DNA of 5,903 nt from Rickettsiales bacterium (GCA_002725445.1 PBPD01000037.1:1-5903), one strand, 5' to 3'; positions 1 through 5,434 are shown, numbered from the stretch's first letter. Made by a program: numbers and translations. The notes: generated from the sequence alone by a model not told the origin.

Positions 1-269
1 GGCGACAGATTATACATGGTATAGAAGCTCGCCACCTCGAACACGCGAATATAAGGCATGCTCAGCATGTCGGCGATCACATGCATAGCGGCATCCGGAA
101 TCCAGTTGCCGTTTTGGCGTTGCGCCAACATCAATAGCGGCATCACAGCGCTCTGCTGTTTACCTTCCGGATATTTCGCAATATGCGCTTTGGCTTTTTC
201 CACATTCTCCGGAGTGAACTCAAAGCTGCTTGGCTGCTCAAATTCTACGACTGGTTTTCCTGCGCCCAT
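1..269 (-). CDS. nuoE: NADH-quinone oxidoreductase subunit E (NuoE, 24 kDa subunit), 3' part cut off by window edge
   Basis: This is the N-terminal 89 residues of NuoE, the thioredoxin-fold subunit of the complex I N-module, which carries the [2Fe-2S] cluster N1a and works beside NuoF in electron input from NADH. The visible part starts MGAGKPVVEF and has the family stretches KYPEGKQQSAVMPLL (about 33-47), AQRQNGNWIP (49-58) and IRVFEVASFYTMYNLSP (74-90). The cluster-binding cysteines lie further on, outside the window, so they cannot be checked. The start ATG (269-267) shares one base with the nuoD stop in a TAATG junction, and a GGGGAG sequence lies about 11 nt upstream, so translation is probably coupled to nuoD. 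It is the sixth ORF of the operon. Identification is firm; only completeness is unknown. Confidence 0.95.
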   Translation of the reverse strand, partial: MGAGKPVVEFEQPSSFEFTPENVEKAKAHIAKYPEGKQQSAVMPLLMLAQRQNGNWIPDAAMHVIADMLSMPYIRVFEVASFYTMYNLS

Positions 270-1447
270 TAGCGGTCAATCTCCCCAAATACTACATCCA
301 GCGTACCAATAATGGCACTCACATCGGCCAGCATGTGGCCCTTACTCAAAAAGTCCAACGCCTGCAGATGCGGGAATCCCGGCGCACGAATCTTACAACG
401 ATACGGCTTGTTCGAGCCATCGCTCACCATATACACACCAAACTCGCCCTTCGGTGCTTCCACTGCGGCATACACCTCACCTTCCGGCACGCGGTACCCC
501 TCGGTGTAAAGTTTGAAGTGGTGAATCAGCGCTTCCATCGATTCTTTCATCAGCGCACGGCGTGGCGGTGCAATTTTCGGGTCTTCCGTTACCACTGGCC
601 CGCCCGGCATTTTATCCAGACATTGCTCAATAATACGCAGCGACTGGCGCATCTCTTCCATGCGCACCAGATAACGGTCATAGCAATCACCATGGTTACC
701 CACGGGAATATCAAAGTCCATTTTGTCATACACATCGTATGGCTGGGCCTTGCGCAAATCCCACGCCACACCTGAGCCGCGCAGCATCGCACCACTAAAG
801 CCCCAGGCCTGTGCGTCTTCAGCCGAAATAACACCCACATCCACCGTACGTTGCTTCCAGATACGGTTTTCGGTCAACAGCCCTTCCACATCATCAATGA
901 TCTGGCCAAAGCCTTTGCAGAACGTGGCAATATCATCTTCCATGCCAGCCGGAATGTCCTGATGCACGCCACCGGGACGGAAATACGCCGAGTGGAAACG
1001 CGCGCCCGATGCACGCTCATAAAATTCCAGAATCTTCTCGCGCTCTTCGAACATCCACAACAATGGCGTCATAGCCCCCACATCCAGCGCCTGCGTGGTG
1101 ACATTCAGCGTGTGATTAAGAATACGTGTCAGCTCTGAGAACATCACGCGGATATATTGCCCGCGCAGCGGCACATCGCAGCCCAGCAGCTTTTCAACCG
1201 CCAGCGAATAGGCATGCTCCTGACACATAGGCGACACATAATCCAAACGGTCAAAATACGGCAGTGCCTGCAAATAGGTTTTATGCTCGATCAGCTTTTC
1301 GGTACCGCGATGCAAGAGCCCCACATGCGGGTCGGCACGCTCGACCACTTCGCCGTCCATTTCCAGCACCAGACGCAATACACCGTGCGCCGCAGGGTGC
1401 TGCGGACCAAAATTGAGCGTAATATTTTTAATGTCTACTTCACTCAT
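269..1447 (-). CDS. nuoD: NADH-quinone oxidoreductase subunit D (NuoD, 49 kDa subunit)
   Basis: A complete 392-residue NuoD, the large Q-module subunit of complex I that forms the ubiquinone headgroup site together with NuoB. It is related to the large subunit of [NiFe] hydrogenases but lacks the nickel-binding role. The N-terminal loop NFGPQHPAAHG (12-22) contains His17 and His21, and FDRLDYVSPM (65-74) contains Tyr70, which corresponds to the quinone-binding tyrosine of the family. The protein ends with the conserved FGEIDR. The length is normal for a stand-alone NuoD, so it is not the NuoCD fusion of enterobacteria. The start ATG at 1447 overlaps the stop of the upstream small ORF as ATGA; a GAGG lies about 10 nt before it. 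The stop TAA overlaps the nuoE start. No frameshift or lost key residue is seen. Confidence 0.98.
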   Translation of the reverse strand: MSEVDIKNITLNFGPQHPAAHGVLRLVLEMDGEVVERADPHVGLLHRGTEKLIEHKTYLQALPYFDRLDYVSPMCQEHAYSLAVEKLLGCDVPLRGQYIRVMFSELTRILNHTLNVTTQALDVGAMTPLLWMFEEREKILEFYERASGARFHSAYFRPGGVHQDIPAGMEDDIATFCKGFGQIIDDVEGLLTENRIWKQRTVDVGVISAEDAQAWGFSGAMLRGSGVAWDLRKAQPYDVYDKMDFDIPVGNHGDCYDRYLVRMEEMRQSLRIIEQCLDKMPGGPVVTEDPKIAPPRRALMKESMEALIHHFKLYTEGYRVPEGEVYAAVEAPKGEFGVYMVSDGSNKPYRCKIRAPGFPHLQALDFLSKGHMLADVSAIIGTLDVVFGEIDR

Positions 1448-1614
1448 CGCTCTATCGCCTCTTCATCCATCACTTCGAATGGCTCCTGGATCTCTTCCGA
1501 ATAGACATCCTCTTCAACAATCACTTCCTCTTTGGGCGGCAGCACATACATGCCCAGCAGTACACCCACCAGCACCATAATCACAAAATATGTCATACGC
1601 TTTGCGTTTTTCAT
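1444..1614 (-). CDS. small single-span membrane protein with acidic tail, between nuoC and nuoD (56 aa, unknown function)
   Basis: I do not recognise this protein as a standard complex I subunit. The 56-residue ORF begins MKNAKRMTYF and ends DEEAIER. Residues 2-6 are basic (K2, K5, R6). Residues 7-25 form one strongly hydrophobic stretch with a GxxxG pair (Gly17, Gly21). From residue 27 on the tail is very acidic, with 13 Asp/Glu among 30 residues and only two basic ones. By the positive-inside rule the N-terminus is cytoplasmic and the tail periplasmic. The start ATG overlaps the nuoC stop as ATGA (1614-1611), with a Shine-Dalgarno GAAGAAGG at 1628-1621 and 6 nt spacing. The stop TGA overlaps the nuoD start as ATGA (1447-1444). 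This packing argues for real, coupled translation. A complex I accessory subunit, membrane anchor or assembly factor is inferred only from its position. Confidence 0.8.
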   Translation of the reverse strand: MKNAKRMTYFVIMVLVGVLLGMYVLPPKEEVIVEEDVYSEEIQEPFEVMDEEAIER

Positions 1615-2228
1615 GCCGCGCCTTCTTCTGCTTTCTCGTCGCCCGGAAGCACATATTCAGGATCACCTTCCCACGGGCTTGCATAATCAAAATTACGGAA
1701 CGCCTGCTTCAGCTTCACCGGCTCATACACCACGCGTTTCTGCTCTTCGTCATAACGCATCTCGACATAGCCCGTCAGCGGGAAGTCTTTACGGAGCGGA
1801 TGCCCATCGAACCCATAATCGGTAAGGATACGGCGCAAATCCGGATGGTTGGCAAAATACACCCCATACAGATCCCACACTTCGCGCTCGAACCAATTGG
1901 CCGCTGGATAAATAGAATGAATCGAATCAACCGGGGTTTCCTCGCCGGTTTTCACTTTCACACGGATACGCTGATTATGCTTAATGCTCAGCAAATGATA
2001 GACTACGTCAAAACGCTCACCCACACGCTCAGGGTGATCCACCGCAGTTAAATCCACCAGCACCTTAAACAGGCAATTCGCATCATCATGCAAAAACGAC
2101 AACACACGCAGCACGCCTTCTCGCTCGGCATGAATGGTCAGCTCATCGCGCTCAAACACAAACCCTGTCACCTGCACAGGCAACTTCGATGCAATATATT
2201 CGCCCAGTTCGTCTAATGTTTCTTTCAT
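1611..2228 (-). CDS. nuoC: NADH-quinone oxidoreductase subunit C (NuoC, 30 kDa subunit)
   Basis: A complete 205-residue NuoC, the cofactor-free Q-module subunit that packs against NuoD in the peripheral arm of complex I. The family signature is plain: WFEREVWDLYGVYFANHPD at about 112-130, followed by RRILTDYGFDGHPLRKDFP (132-150), then RYDEE (158-162) and the C-terminal SPWEG (184-188). The length fits alphaproteobacterial NuoC proteins. The ATG at 2228 follows the nuoB stop after only 3 nt and has no strong Shine-Dalgarno sequence, which suggests coupling to nuoB translation. The C-terminus is a short acidic, alanine-containing tail (KAEEGAA). The stop TGA overlaps the start of the small membrane ORF rather than that of nuoD, which is the unusual point about this locus. 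Confidence 0.98.
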   Translation of the reverse strand: MKETLDELGEYIASKLPVQVTGFVFERDELTIHAEREGVLRVLSFLHDDANCLFKVLVDLTAVDHPERVGERFDVVYHLLSIKHNQRIRVKVKTGEETPVDSIHSIYPAANWFEREVWDLYGVYFANHPDLRRILTDYGFDGHPLRKDFPLTGYVEMRYDEEQKRVVYEPVKLKQAFRNFDYASPWEGDPEYVLPGDEKAEEGAA

Positions 2229-2231
2229 GGC

Positions 2232-2774
2232 TTATCGCTTGATTGTTCCGGTACGTTGAATCTTTTTCTGCAACTGCATAATGCCATACATCAGCGCTTC
2301 GGCGGTTGGAGGACAGCCCGGCACATACACATCCACCGGCACAATACGGTCGCACCCGCGCACCACAGAATAAGAATAGTGATAGTAACCACCGCCATTC
2401 GCACAGCTACCCATCGAAATCACGTAGCGTGGCTCGGCCATCTGGTCATATACTTTGCGTAATGCAGGCGCCATTTTGTTGCACAACGTGCCTGCTACAA
2501 TCATCACGTCCGACTGACGCGGGCTTGGGCGGAACACCACCCCCAGACGGTCCATATCATAACGGGCAGCGGCTGTGTGCATCATCTCTACCGCACAACA
2601 CGCCAGACCAAACGTCATCGGCCACAACGAGCCTGTACGCGCCCAGTTCACCAGACTATCAAGCTTAGCTACCACAAACCCACGATTATTGAACTCTTCA
2701 TTCACCTGACGCAGAATCGCATCTTGCTCTGCACCGGGCGTGACCCGACGGTTTGAATCTAATGCAGTACTCAT
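2232..2774 (-). CDS. nuoB: NADH-quinone oxidoreductase subunit B (NuoB, PSST subunit)
   Basis: NuoB carries [4Fe-4S] cluster N2, the last electron donor to ubiquinone in complex I. With the start at 2774 the protein has 180 residues. The N2 ligands are visible: the tandem Cys59-Cys60 in FGLACCAVEMM, Cys124 in SMGSCANGGG and Cys154 in VPGCPPTAEA. FRPSPRQSDV (81-90) is also typical. An in-frame ATG at 2813 would add 13 residues, but it lies inside nuoA (35-nt overlap). The ATG at 2774 lies 4 nt after the nuoA stop and is preceded by GGGAG with 7 nt spacing, so I prefer it. The first 20 residues are poorly conserved in the family and do not settle the choice. It is followed by nuoC after 3 nt. 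Confidence 0.97.
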   Translation of the reverse strand: MSTALDSNRRVTPGAEQDAILRQVNEEFNNRGFVVAKLDSLVNWARTGSLWPMTFGLACCAVEMMHTAAARYDMDRLGVVFRPSPRQSDVMIVAGTLCNKMAPALRKVYDQMAEPRYVISMGSCANGGGYYHYSYSVVRGCDRIVPVDVYVPGCPPTAEALMYGIMQLQKKIQRTGTIKR

Positions 2775-2778
2775 CTGT

Positions 2779-3144
2779 TTACTCCCACTCAAGCGCGCCT
2801 TTTTTCCATTCATAAATAAAGCCGATGGTCAGGATCGCGAGAAACAGCATCATCGACCAGAAACCGAACAGACCGATTTCACCAAGCACCACCGCCCACG
2901 GAAACAGGAACGCTACCTCAAGGTCAAAGATGATAAACAGGATCGCCACCAGATAGAAACGCACATCGAATTGCCCGCGCGCGTCTTCAAACGGTTCGAA
3001 GCCGCACTCATAGGCCGACAGCTTCTCCGCATCACTTTTAGCTGGATTAATCAACATAGGCAGCACGACCATCACCAGCGACAGTCCAAGCGCAATGCCT
3101 AAAAAGATAAGAATGGGCAAATAGGAACTAACGACTTCTTCCAT
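2779..3144 (-). CDS. nuoA: NADH-quinone oxidoreductase subunit A (NuoA)
   Basis: NuoA is a small membrane subunit of complex I near the junction of the membrane and peripheral arms; its TM1-2 loop helps shape the quinone access region. The 121-residue protein has three predicted membrane helices at about 8-30, 62-84 and 92-112. The conserved loop ECGFEPFEDARGQFDVRF (46-63) contains Cys47. The membrane acidic pair Asp74/Glu76 of FDLEVAFLFPW is present, and the C-terminus IYEWKKGALEWE is typical. The start MEEVVSSYLPILIF matches the family; the next Met is residue 25. An AGGGAG sequence lies only 2 nt before the ATG, which is close for a Shine-Dalgarno sequence. It is the first gene of the nuo operon, with a candidate promoter at 3204-3177. 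Confidence 0.98.
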   Translation of the reverse strand: MEEVVSSYLPILIFLGIALGLSLVMVVLPMLINPAKSDAEKLSAYECGFEPFEDARGQFDVRFYLVAILFIIFDLEVAFLFPWAVVLGEIGLFGFWSMMLFLAILTIGFIYEWKKGALEWE

Positions 3145-3176
3145 GTCTCCCTGCGTGTGCTTTTTTTGTTGTGTGT

Positions 3177-3204
3177 CTTATAACGCAAGAGTCGCAGCTG
3201 TAAA
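3177..3204 (-). promoter_or_regulatory. candidate sigma70-type promoter of the nuo operon
   Basis: On the minus strand TTTACA (3204-3199) and TATAAG (3182-3177) are separated by 16 nt. Each hexamer differs from the sigma70 consensus at one position. The predicted start near 3170 gives a leader of about 26 nt before nuoA. The site lies in the only gap (89 bp) between the acetyltransferase and nuoA. No clear operator is visible beside it. Confidence 0.65.
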
Positions 3205-3233
3205 AGAAAAAGTTATGGTTTCTTACCAAAACG

Positions 3234-3698
3234 TCATGCGGCTGGACGACGTATCATATAGTAATGTTCGATACCCGCTTCGTCGAATGCGTCGCCTTCG
3301 CGAATAAACCCAAATGATTCATAGAGTTTTTGCAAATATGCCTGCGCAATAATATGGACCTCATCCACGTTAAACTGCTGCTCGCACTGCTCGATCGCAT
3401 AGCCGAATAACGCACGACCAATGCCGCTTCCACGCGCTTTCTTGGCCAATGCATAGCGCCCAATAGAAGCTACCGACAACTTCACCCCCGGCGGCAAAAT
3501 GCGGGCGCACCCGACGATCTCACCTTCTGCGTCTTCCGCCCAGATATGAAACGCATCGCGGTCATATCCATCCGGATCCTGATACAGCGCGTGCTGCTCC
3601 ATAATGAACACCTCGCTACGCAATGCCAAAAGGTCATACAGCGTGTCGCGGTCTAACTCGTTATAATGGTGACAATGAAAGGTGATATCCATGCCCAT
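3234..3698 (-). CDS. GNAT family N-acetyltransferase, ElaA-like
   Basis: A 154-residue protein of the GCN5-related N-acetyltransferase fold, expected to move an acetyl group from acetyl-CoA to an amine. The pattern closely follows E. coli ElaA: LRSEVFIMEQ (26-35), YQDPDGYD (39-46), IGRYALAKKARGSGIG (79-94) and AQAYLQKLYESFGF (118-131), then FDEAGIEHYYM. The segment around ARGSGIG (88-94) is the acetyl-CoA pyrophosphate-binding motif. The ElaA substrate is not known to me, so none is assigned. The ATG at 3698 is taken as start; Met3 at 3692 is an alternative, and neither has a good Shine-Dalgarno sequence. The gene follows the tRNA-Asp terminator and ends 89 bp before nuoA. I see no convincing promoter of its own, so expression may rely on read-through or a weak promoter. 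Confidence 0.9.
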   Translation of the reverse strand: MGMDITFHCHHYNELDRDTLYDLLALRSEVFIMEQHALYQDPDGYDRDAFHIWAEDAEGEIVGCARILPPGVKLSVASIGRYALAKKARGSGIGRALFGYAIEQCEQQFNVDEVHIIAQAYLQKLYESFGFIREGDAFDEAGIEHYYMIRRPAA

Positions 3699-3763
3699 TT
3701 TTTAAAAGATTGTCGCCATCAGCACAACAACTAATGACGCAACAATGATAGCGATCAGGAAAC

Positions 3764-3796
3764 AATAAAAAAGGCCACCCGAAGGGCAGCCTTTTT
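3764..3796 (-). terminator. Rho-independent terminator after tRNA-Asp
   Basis: Arms 3784-3796 and 3768-3780 form a 13-bp stem with two G-U pairs around a 3-nt loop (TTC on the minus strand). A T-rich tail (TTTTTTATTG) follows in the minus direction. It begins 3 nt after the encoded CCA end of tRNA-Asp, so it should end the tRNA transcript and help define its 3' end. The A/T flanks also make it potentially active on the plus strand. Confidence 0.85.
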
Positions 3797-3799
3797 AAG

Positions 3800-3876
3800 T
3801 GGCGGGAGTGACGGGATTCGAACCCGCGGCCTCTGCCGTGACAGGGCAGCGCTCTAACCAGCTGAGCTACACCCCC
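3800..3876 (-). tRNA. tRNA-Asp (anticodon GUC)
   Basis: The minus strand folds as a 77-nt cloverleaf. The acceptor stem is GGGGGTG with CACTCCC (one G-U pair). The D arm is GCTC/GAGC and the anticodon stem CTGCC/GGCAG with loop CTGTCAC, giving anticodon GTC. The T arm is GCGGG/CCCGT with loop TTCGAAT. The discriminator is G73, as expected for tRNA-Asp, and CCA is encoded in the genome. It lies 89 bp after tRNA-Val and immediately before a strong terminator. Confidence 0.98.
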
Positions 3877-3892
3877 GCAATCAGTGCACGTT

Positions 3893-3912
3893 GTGATGAC
3901 AGAACTCATCAC
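3893..3912 (-). other. inverted repeat in the tRNA-Asp 5' leader
   Basis: GTGATGA and TCATCAC form a perfect 7-bp stem with a 6-nt loop between the two tRNA genes. Allowing a 2-nt AA bulge, the stem can extend by ACG/CGT. It lacks a T-tract, so it is not a terminator. It lies downstream of the predicted tRNA-Asp start near 3919 and upstream of the mature 5' end. It could be a processing hairpin in the pre-tRNA or a protein-binding site; the function is not known. Confidence 0.5.
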
Positions 3913-3925
3913 GTTTCGCAAGCAA

Positions 3926-3954
3926 ATAATAACCACTCATTACAACTTGTGCAA
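3926..3954 (-). promoter_or_regulatory. candidate tRNA-Asp promoter
   Basis: On the minus strand TTGCAC (3954-3949) is followed after 17 nt by TATTAT (3931-3926), a -10 with one mismatch to consensus. The -35 matches consensus only in TTG. The same TTGCAC plus 17-nt spacing occurs before tRNA-Val. Transcription would start near 3919, about 43 nt before the mature tRNA. Read-through from tRNA-Val is an alternative, since no terminator is seen between the two. Confidence 0.45.
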
Positions 3955-3965
3955 AGCAGGAATGA

Positions 3966-4041
3966 TGGTGGGCGATGACAGGCTCGAACTGCCGACCCTC
4001 TCGGTGTAAACGAGATGCTCTACCAACTGAGCTAATCGCCC
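3966..4041 (-). tRNA. tRNA-Val (anticodon UAC)
   Basis: The minus strand folds as a 76-nt cloverleaf. The acceptor stem GGGCGAT/ATCGCCC is perfect. The D arm is GCTC/GAGC and the anticodon stem TCTCG/CGAGA with loop TTTACAC, giving anticodon TAC. The T arm is GGCAG/CTGTC with loop TTCGAGC. The discriminator is A73 and CCA is encoded. It lies between hup and tRNA-Asp on the same strand. Confidence 0.98.
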
Positions 4042-4064
4042 ACATTCCCTTGCGAGAGGCGCAT

Positions 4065-4093
4065 CTTATAATAAGAAAAGGCGCAGAGTGCAA
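4065..4093 (-). promoter_or_regulatory. candidate tRNA-Val promoter overlapping the hup terminator
   Basis: TTGCAC (4093-4088, one copy of a tandem TTGCACTTGCAC) and TATAAG (4070-4065) are 17 nt apart on the minus strand. The -10 has one mismatch to consensus; the -35 is poor. A start near 4058 would give a leader of about 17 nt before tRNA-Val. The -35 lies in the loop of the hup terminator and the spacer covers its 3' arm. Confidence 0.45.
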
Positions 4094-4111
4094 GTGCAAT
4101 CTGCGCCTTTT
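4076..4111 (-). terminator. hup: Rho-independent terminator after hup
   Basis: GGCGCAGA and TCTGCGCC form a perfect 8-bp GC-rich stem, extended to 12 bp by AAAA/TTTT, around a 12-nt loop. It lies 25 nt after the HU stop codon. In the minus direction the tail is TTTTCTTATT; in the plus direction it is a stronger TTTTTTCATTTTT, so it looks bidirectional. It should separate hup mRNA from the tRNA transcripts. Confidence 0.8.
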
Positions 4112-4136
4112 TTCATTTTTAAAAAACTGCTTTGAA

Positions 4137-4424
4137 TTATGCAGCTTTTTTGCCGTTTACGGACTCTTTCAGAGCCTTGCCTGGCTTGAATTTAGGTTGC
4201 TTGGAAGCAGCAATTTTGATCACTTGACCGGTGCGTGGGTTACGACCTTCGGTCGCTTTACGCTTTACTACGGTGAAAGTGCCAAAGCCTACCAGGCGCA
4301 CTTCTTTGCCTTTCGACATTTGCTTAGCAACAGTTTCGATGAATGCATCAACTGCTTCTGCAGCTTTCGCTTTGGTCAGGTCAGCACTTTTCGATACTTC
4401 AGCGATCAGTTCGTTCTTGTTCAT
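4137..4424 (-). CDS. hup: DNA-binding protein HU
   Basis: A complete 95-residue HU-family protein, the small basic dimer that bends DNA and compacts the nucleoid. The N-terminal half has the HU helices (MNKNELIAEVSKSADLTKAK). The signature GFGTFTVVKRKA (46-57) leads into the DNA-binding arm, with RNPRTG (61-66) and the intercalating Pro63. The C-terminus PKFKPGKALKESVNGKKAA is lysine-rich. Length and the absence of IHF-specific features favour HU over IHF. The ATG at 4424 has a strong Shine-Dalgarno sequence (AAGGGAG, 7 nt spacing), in keeping with high expression. A terminator follows, then tRNA-Val. The order hup, tRNA, nuo resembles an arrangement I recall from other alphaproteobacteria. 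Confidence 0.97.
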   Translation of the reverse strand: MNKNELIAEVSKSADLTKAKAAEAVDAFIETVAKQMSKGKEVRLVGFGTFTVVKRKATEGRNPRTGQVIKIAASKQPKFKPGKALKESVNGKKAA

Positions 4425-4454
4425 TTCGTCTCTCCCTTAGCAATGGATTGAACA

Positions 4455-4485
4455 ATTAAAAACACTAACGAGGAAACCTCGTCAA
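4455..4485 (-). promoter_or_regulatory. candidate hup promoter with an inverted repeat in the spacer
   Basis: TTGACG (4485-4480), a -35 hexamer with one mismatch to consensus, precedes either TTTTTA (4462-4457, 17-nt spacer, poor) or TTTAAT (4460-4455, 19-nt spacer, better match). The perfect inverted repeat ACGAGG-AAA-CCTCGT (4468-4482) overlaps the -35 and fills much of the spacer, where an operator could lie. The leader to the HU start would be about 25 nt. The repeat followed by a short T-run could instead be a small terminator for upstream transcripts. Confidence 0.4.
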
Positions 4486-4554
4486 TTCAGGGTTACCAAG
4501 TGTTTGGTGGAGATGAGCTAAGCACTAAAAAAATGCTTTGTAAACAGCAATAAA

Positions 4555-4577
4555 CAAGAAAAAGCCCGAAAATCGGC
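4555..4577 (-). terminator. weak terminator-like hairpin downstream of the SDR gene
   Basis: On the minus strand CCGA and TCGG pair around a TTT loop, with one more G-C pair across a bulge, followed by GCTTTTTCTTG. The stem is short and the site lies about 78 nt after the SDR stop codon. It is the only candidate terminator for the map-SDR transcript in this gap. Confidence 0.35.
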
Positions 4578-4654
4578 AGTTTTCCACAGGTTTTTAGCCT
4601 TGCGCGCCCCCTTTATAGCTAAAGTTGCAAAAAAAGCGGCTGTCAACTGCAGTT

Positions 4655-5434
4655 TTACTGGCATTCGTCAATCGGAGTTTTGGCAGGCATACGCGTAAAA
4701 ATATAGTTACGCAGCGGTCGCGGAATACACATCGCCAACTGCGCCATCCAATACAGTCCCAGCGGAAACGCAATACGCAGCTTTTCTTCTTCCAACGCAT
4801 TCTTAATACGAAACGCCGCCTCTTCTGCCTCCAGCAACAACGGCATCGGAAAGTCGTTCTTGTCCGTCATTGGGGTGCGGATATAGCCAGGGCAAATGAC
4901 CGACACTATTATATTATGCTTGGCAAGCGATCCGCCCAGCGCCTCCCCCCACACACGCACGGCTGCTTTGCTGGCGCAATAAGCCGGCGCACCGGGATAG
5001 GCAACAAAACTCGCTACCGAGCTCATAATCGCAAGCTGTCCTTTGCCCCGCTCCTTCATCGCTTCCACAAGCGGCAATACGGTGTTTGCTACACCACGTA
5101 TATTCACATCTAATAATTGTTTGGTTTGATGCGCACTTTCTGTTTGGCCGGATGTGCCACCCGATATGCCCGCATTGGCAATCACCAGATCAACCGGATG
5201 CTGTGCATCAAATGCCACCATCCAGTCATGCAATGCTTCATCATCACGCACGTCAATTGTGCAGGTATGCACCTCAGCGCCATTTGCACGGCATGTCTCG
5301 GCCACTTCACTCAGCCGTGGCTCGTTGCGCCCCGTTAGCCCCAGCACAATACCGTGCCCGGCATAGGCTTTAGCCAGTGCGGCGCCCAGCCCGCTGGACG
5401 CACCCGTAATAATAATGTGTTCAGCTATTGCCAT
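4655..5434 (-). CDS. short-chain dehydrogenase/reductase (SDR), classical type
   Basis: A 259-residue NAD(P)-dependent oxidoreductase with a Rossmann fold. Cofactor-binding TGASSGLG is at 10-17 and NAG at 87-89. The catalytic tetrad is complete: Asn111, Ser139, Tyr152 and Lys156 (YCASK), followed by CPGYIRTPM (181-189). The segment 221-240 is hydrophobic and followed by a basic stretch, so the C-terminus may touch the membrane. The substrate cannot be told from sequence. The open frame reaches back to an ATG at 5536, but that extension lies inside map and looks unlike an SDR. The ATG at 5434, just before the first beta strand, is preferred. It overlaps the end of map by 14 nt and has no good Shine-Dalgarno sequence, so coupled translation is likely. 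Confidence 0.93.
   Translation of the reverse strand: MAIAEHIIITGASSGLGAALAKAYAGHGIVLGLTGRNEPRLSEVAETCRANGAEVHTCTIDVRDDEALHDWMVAFDAQHPVDLVIANAGISGGTSGQTESAHQTKQLLDVNIRGVANTVLPLVEAMKERGKGQLAIMSSVASFVAYPGAPAYCASKAAVRVWGEALGGSLAKHNIIVSVICPGYIRTPMTDKNDFPMPLLLEAEEAAFRIKNALEEEKLRIAFPLGLYWMAQLAMCIPRPLRNYIFTRMPAKTPIDECQ

Noticed and set aside
230..775. Long plus-strand open frames opposite nuoD (and similar ones opposite nuoC, nuoB, hup and the SDR gene).
   Set aside because: They are antisense to strongly conserved genes, resemble no protein family and lack ribosome binding sites.
2775..2813. Longer NuoB start at 2813.
   Set aside because: It would overlap nuoA by 35 nt, whereas the ATG at 2774 has a good Shine-Dalgarno sequence directly after the nuoA stop.
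3702..3791. A hydrophobic minus-strand reading frame between the tRNA-Asp terminator and the acetyltransferase that would encode a short membrane peptide.
   Set aside because: It runs through the terminator hairpin and has no ATG before its last five codons and no ribosome binding site, so it looks like chance.
3661..4099. Minus-strand open frames running through the two tRNA genes.
   Set aside because: They translate tRNA sequence (for example GVAQLVRA and AISSVGRA strings), a well-known annotation artefact.
4495..4508. Inverted repeat ACCAA-GTGT-TTGGT upstream of hup.
   Set aside because: Only 5 bp long and AT-flanked, with no link to a promoter element; likely chance.
4612..4646. A perfect TTGACA (4646-4641) and a TATAAA (4617-4612) downstream of the SDR gene, as a possible distal hup promoter.
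   Set aside because: The spacer is 23 nt, too long for sigma70; at 17-18 nt the -10 would be TTTAGC or TTAGCT, which are poor matches.
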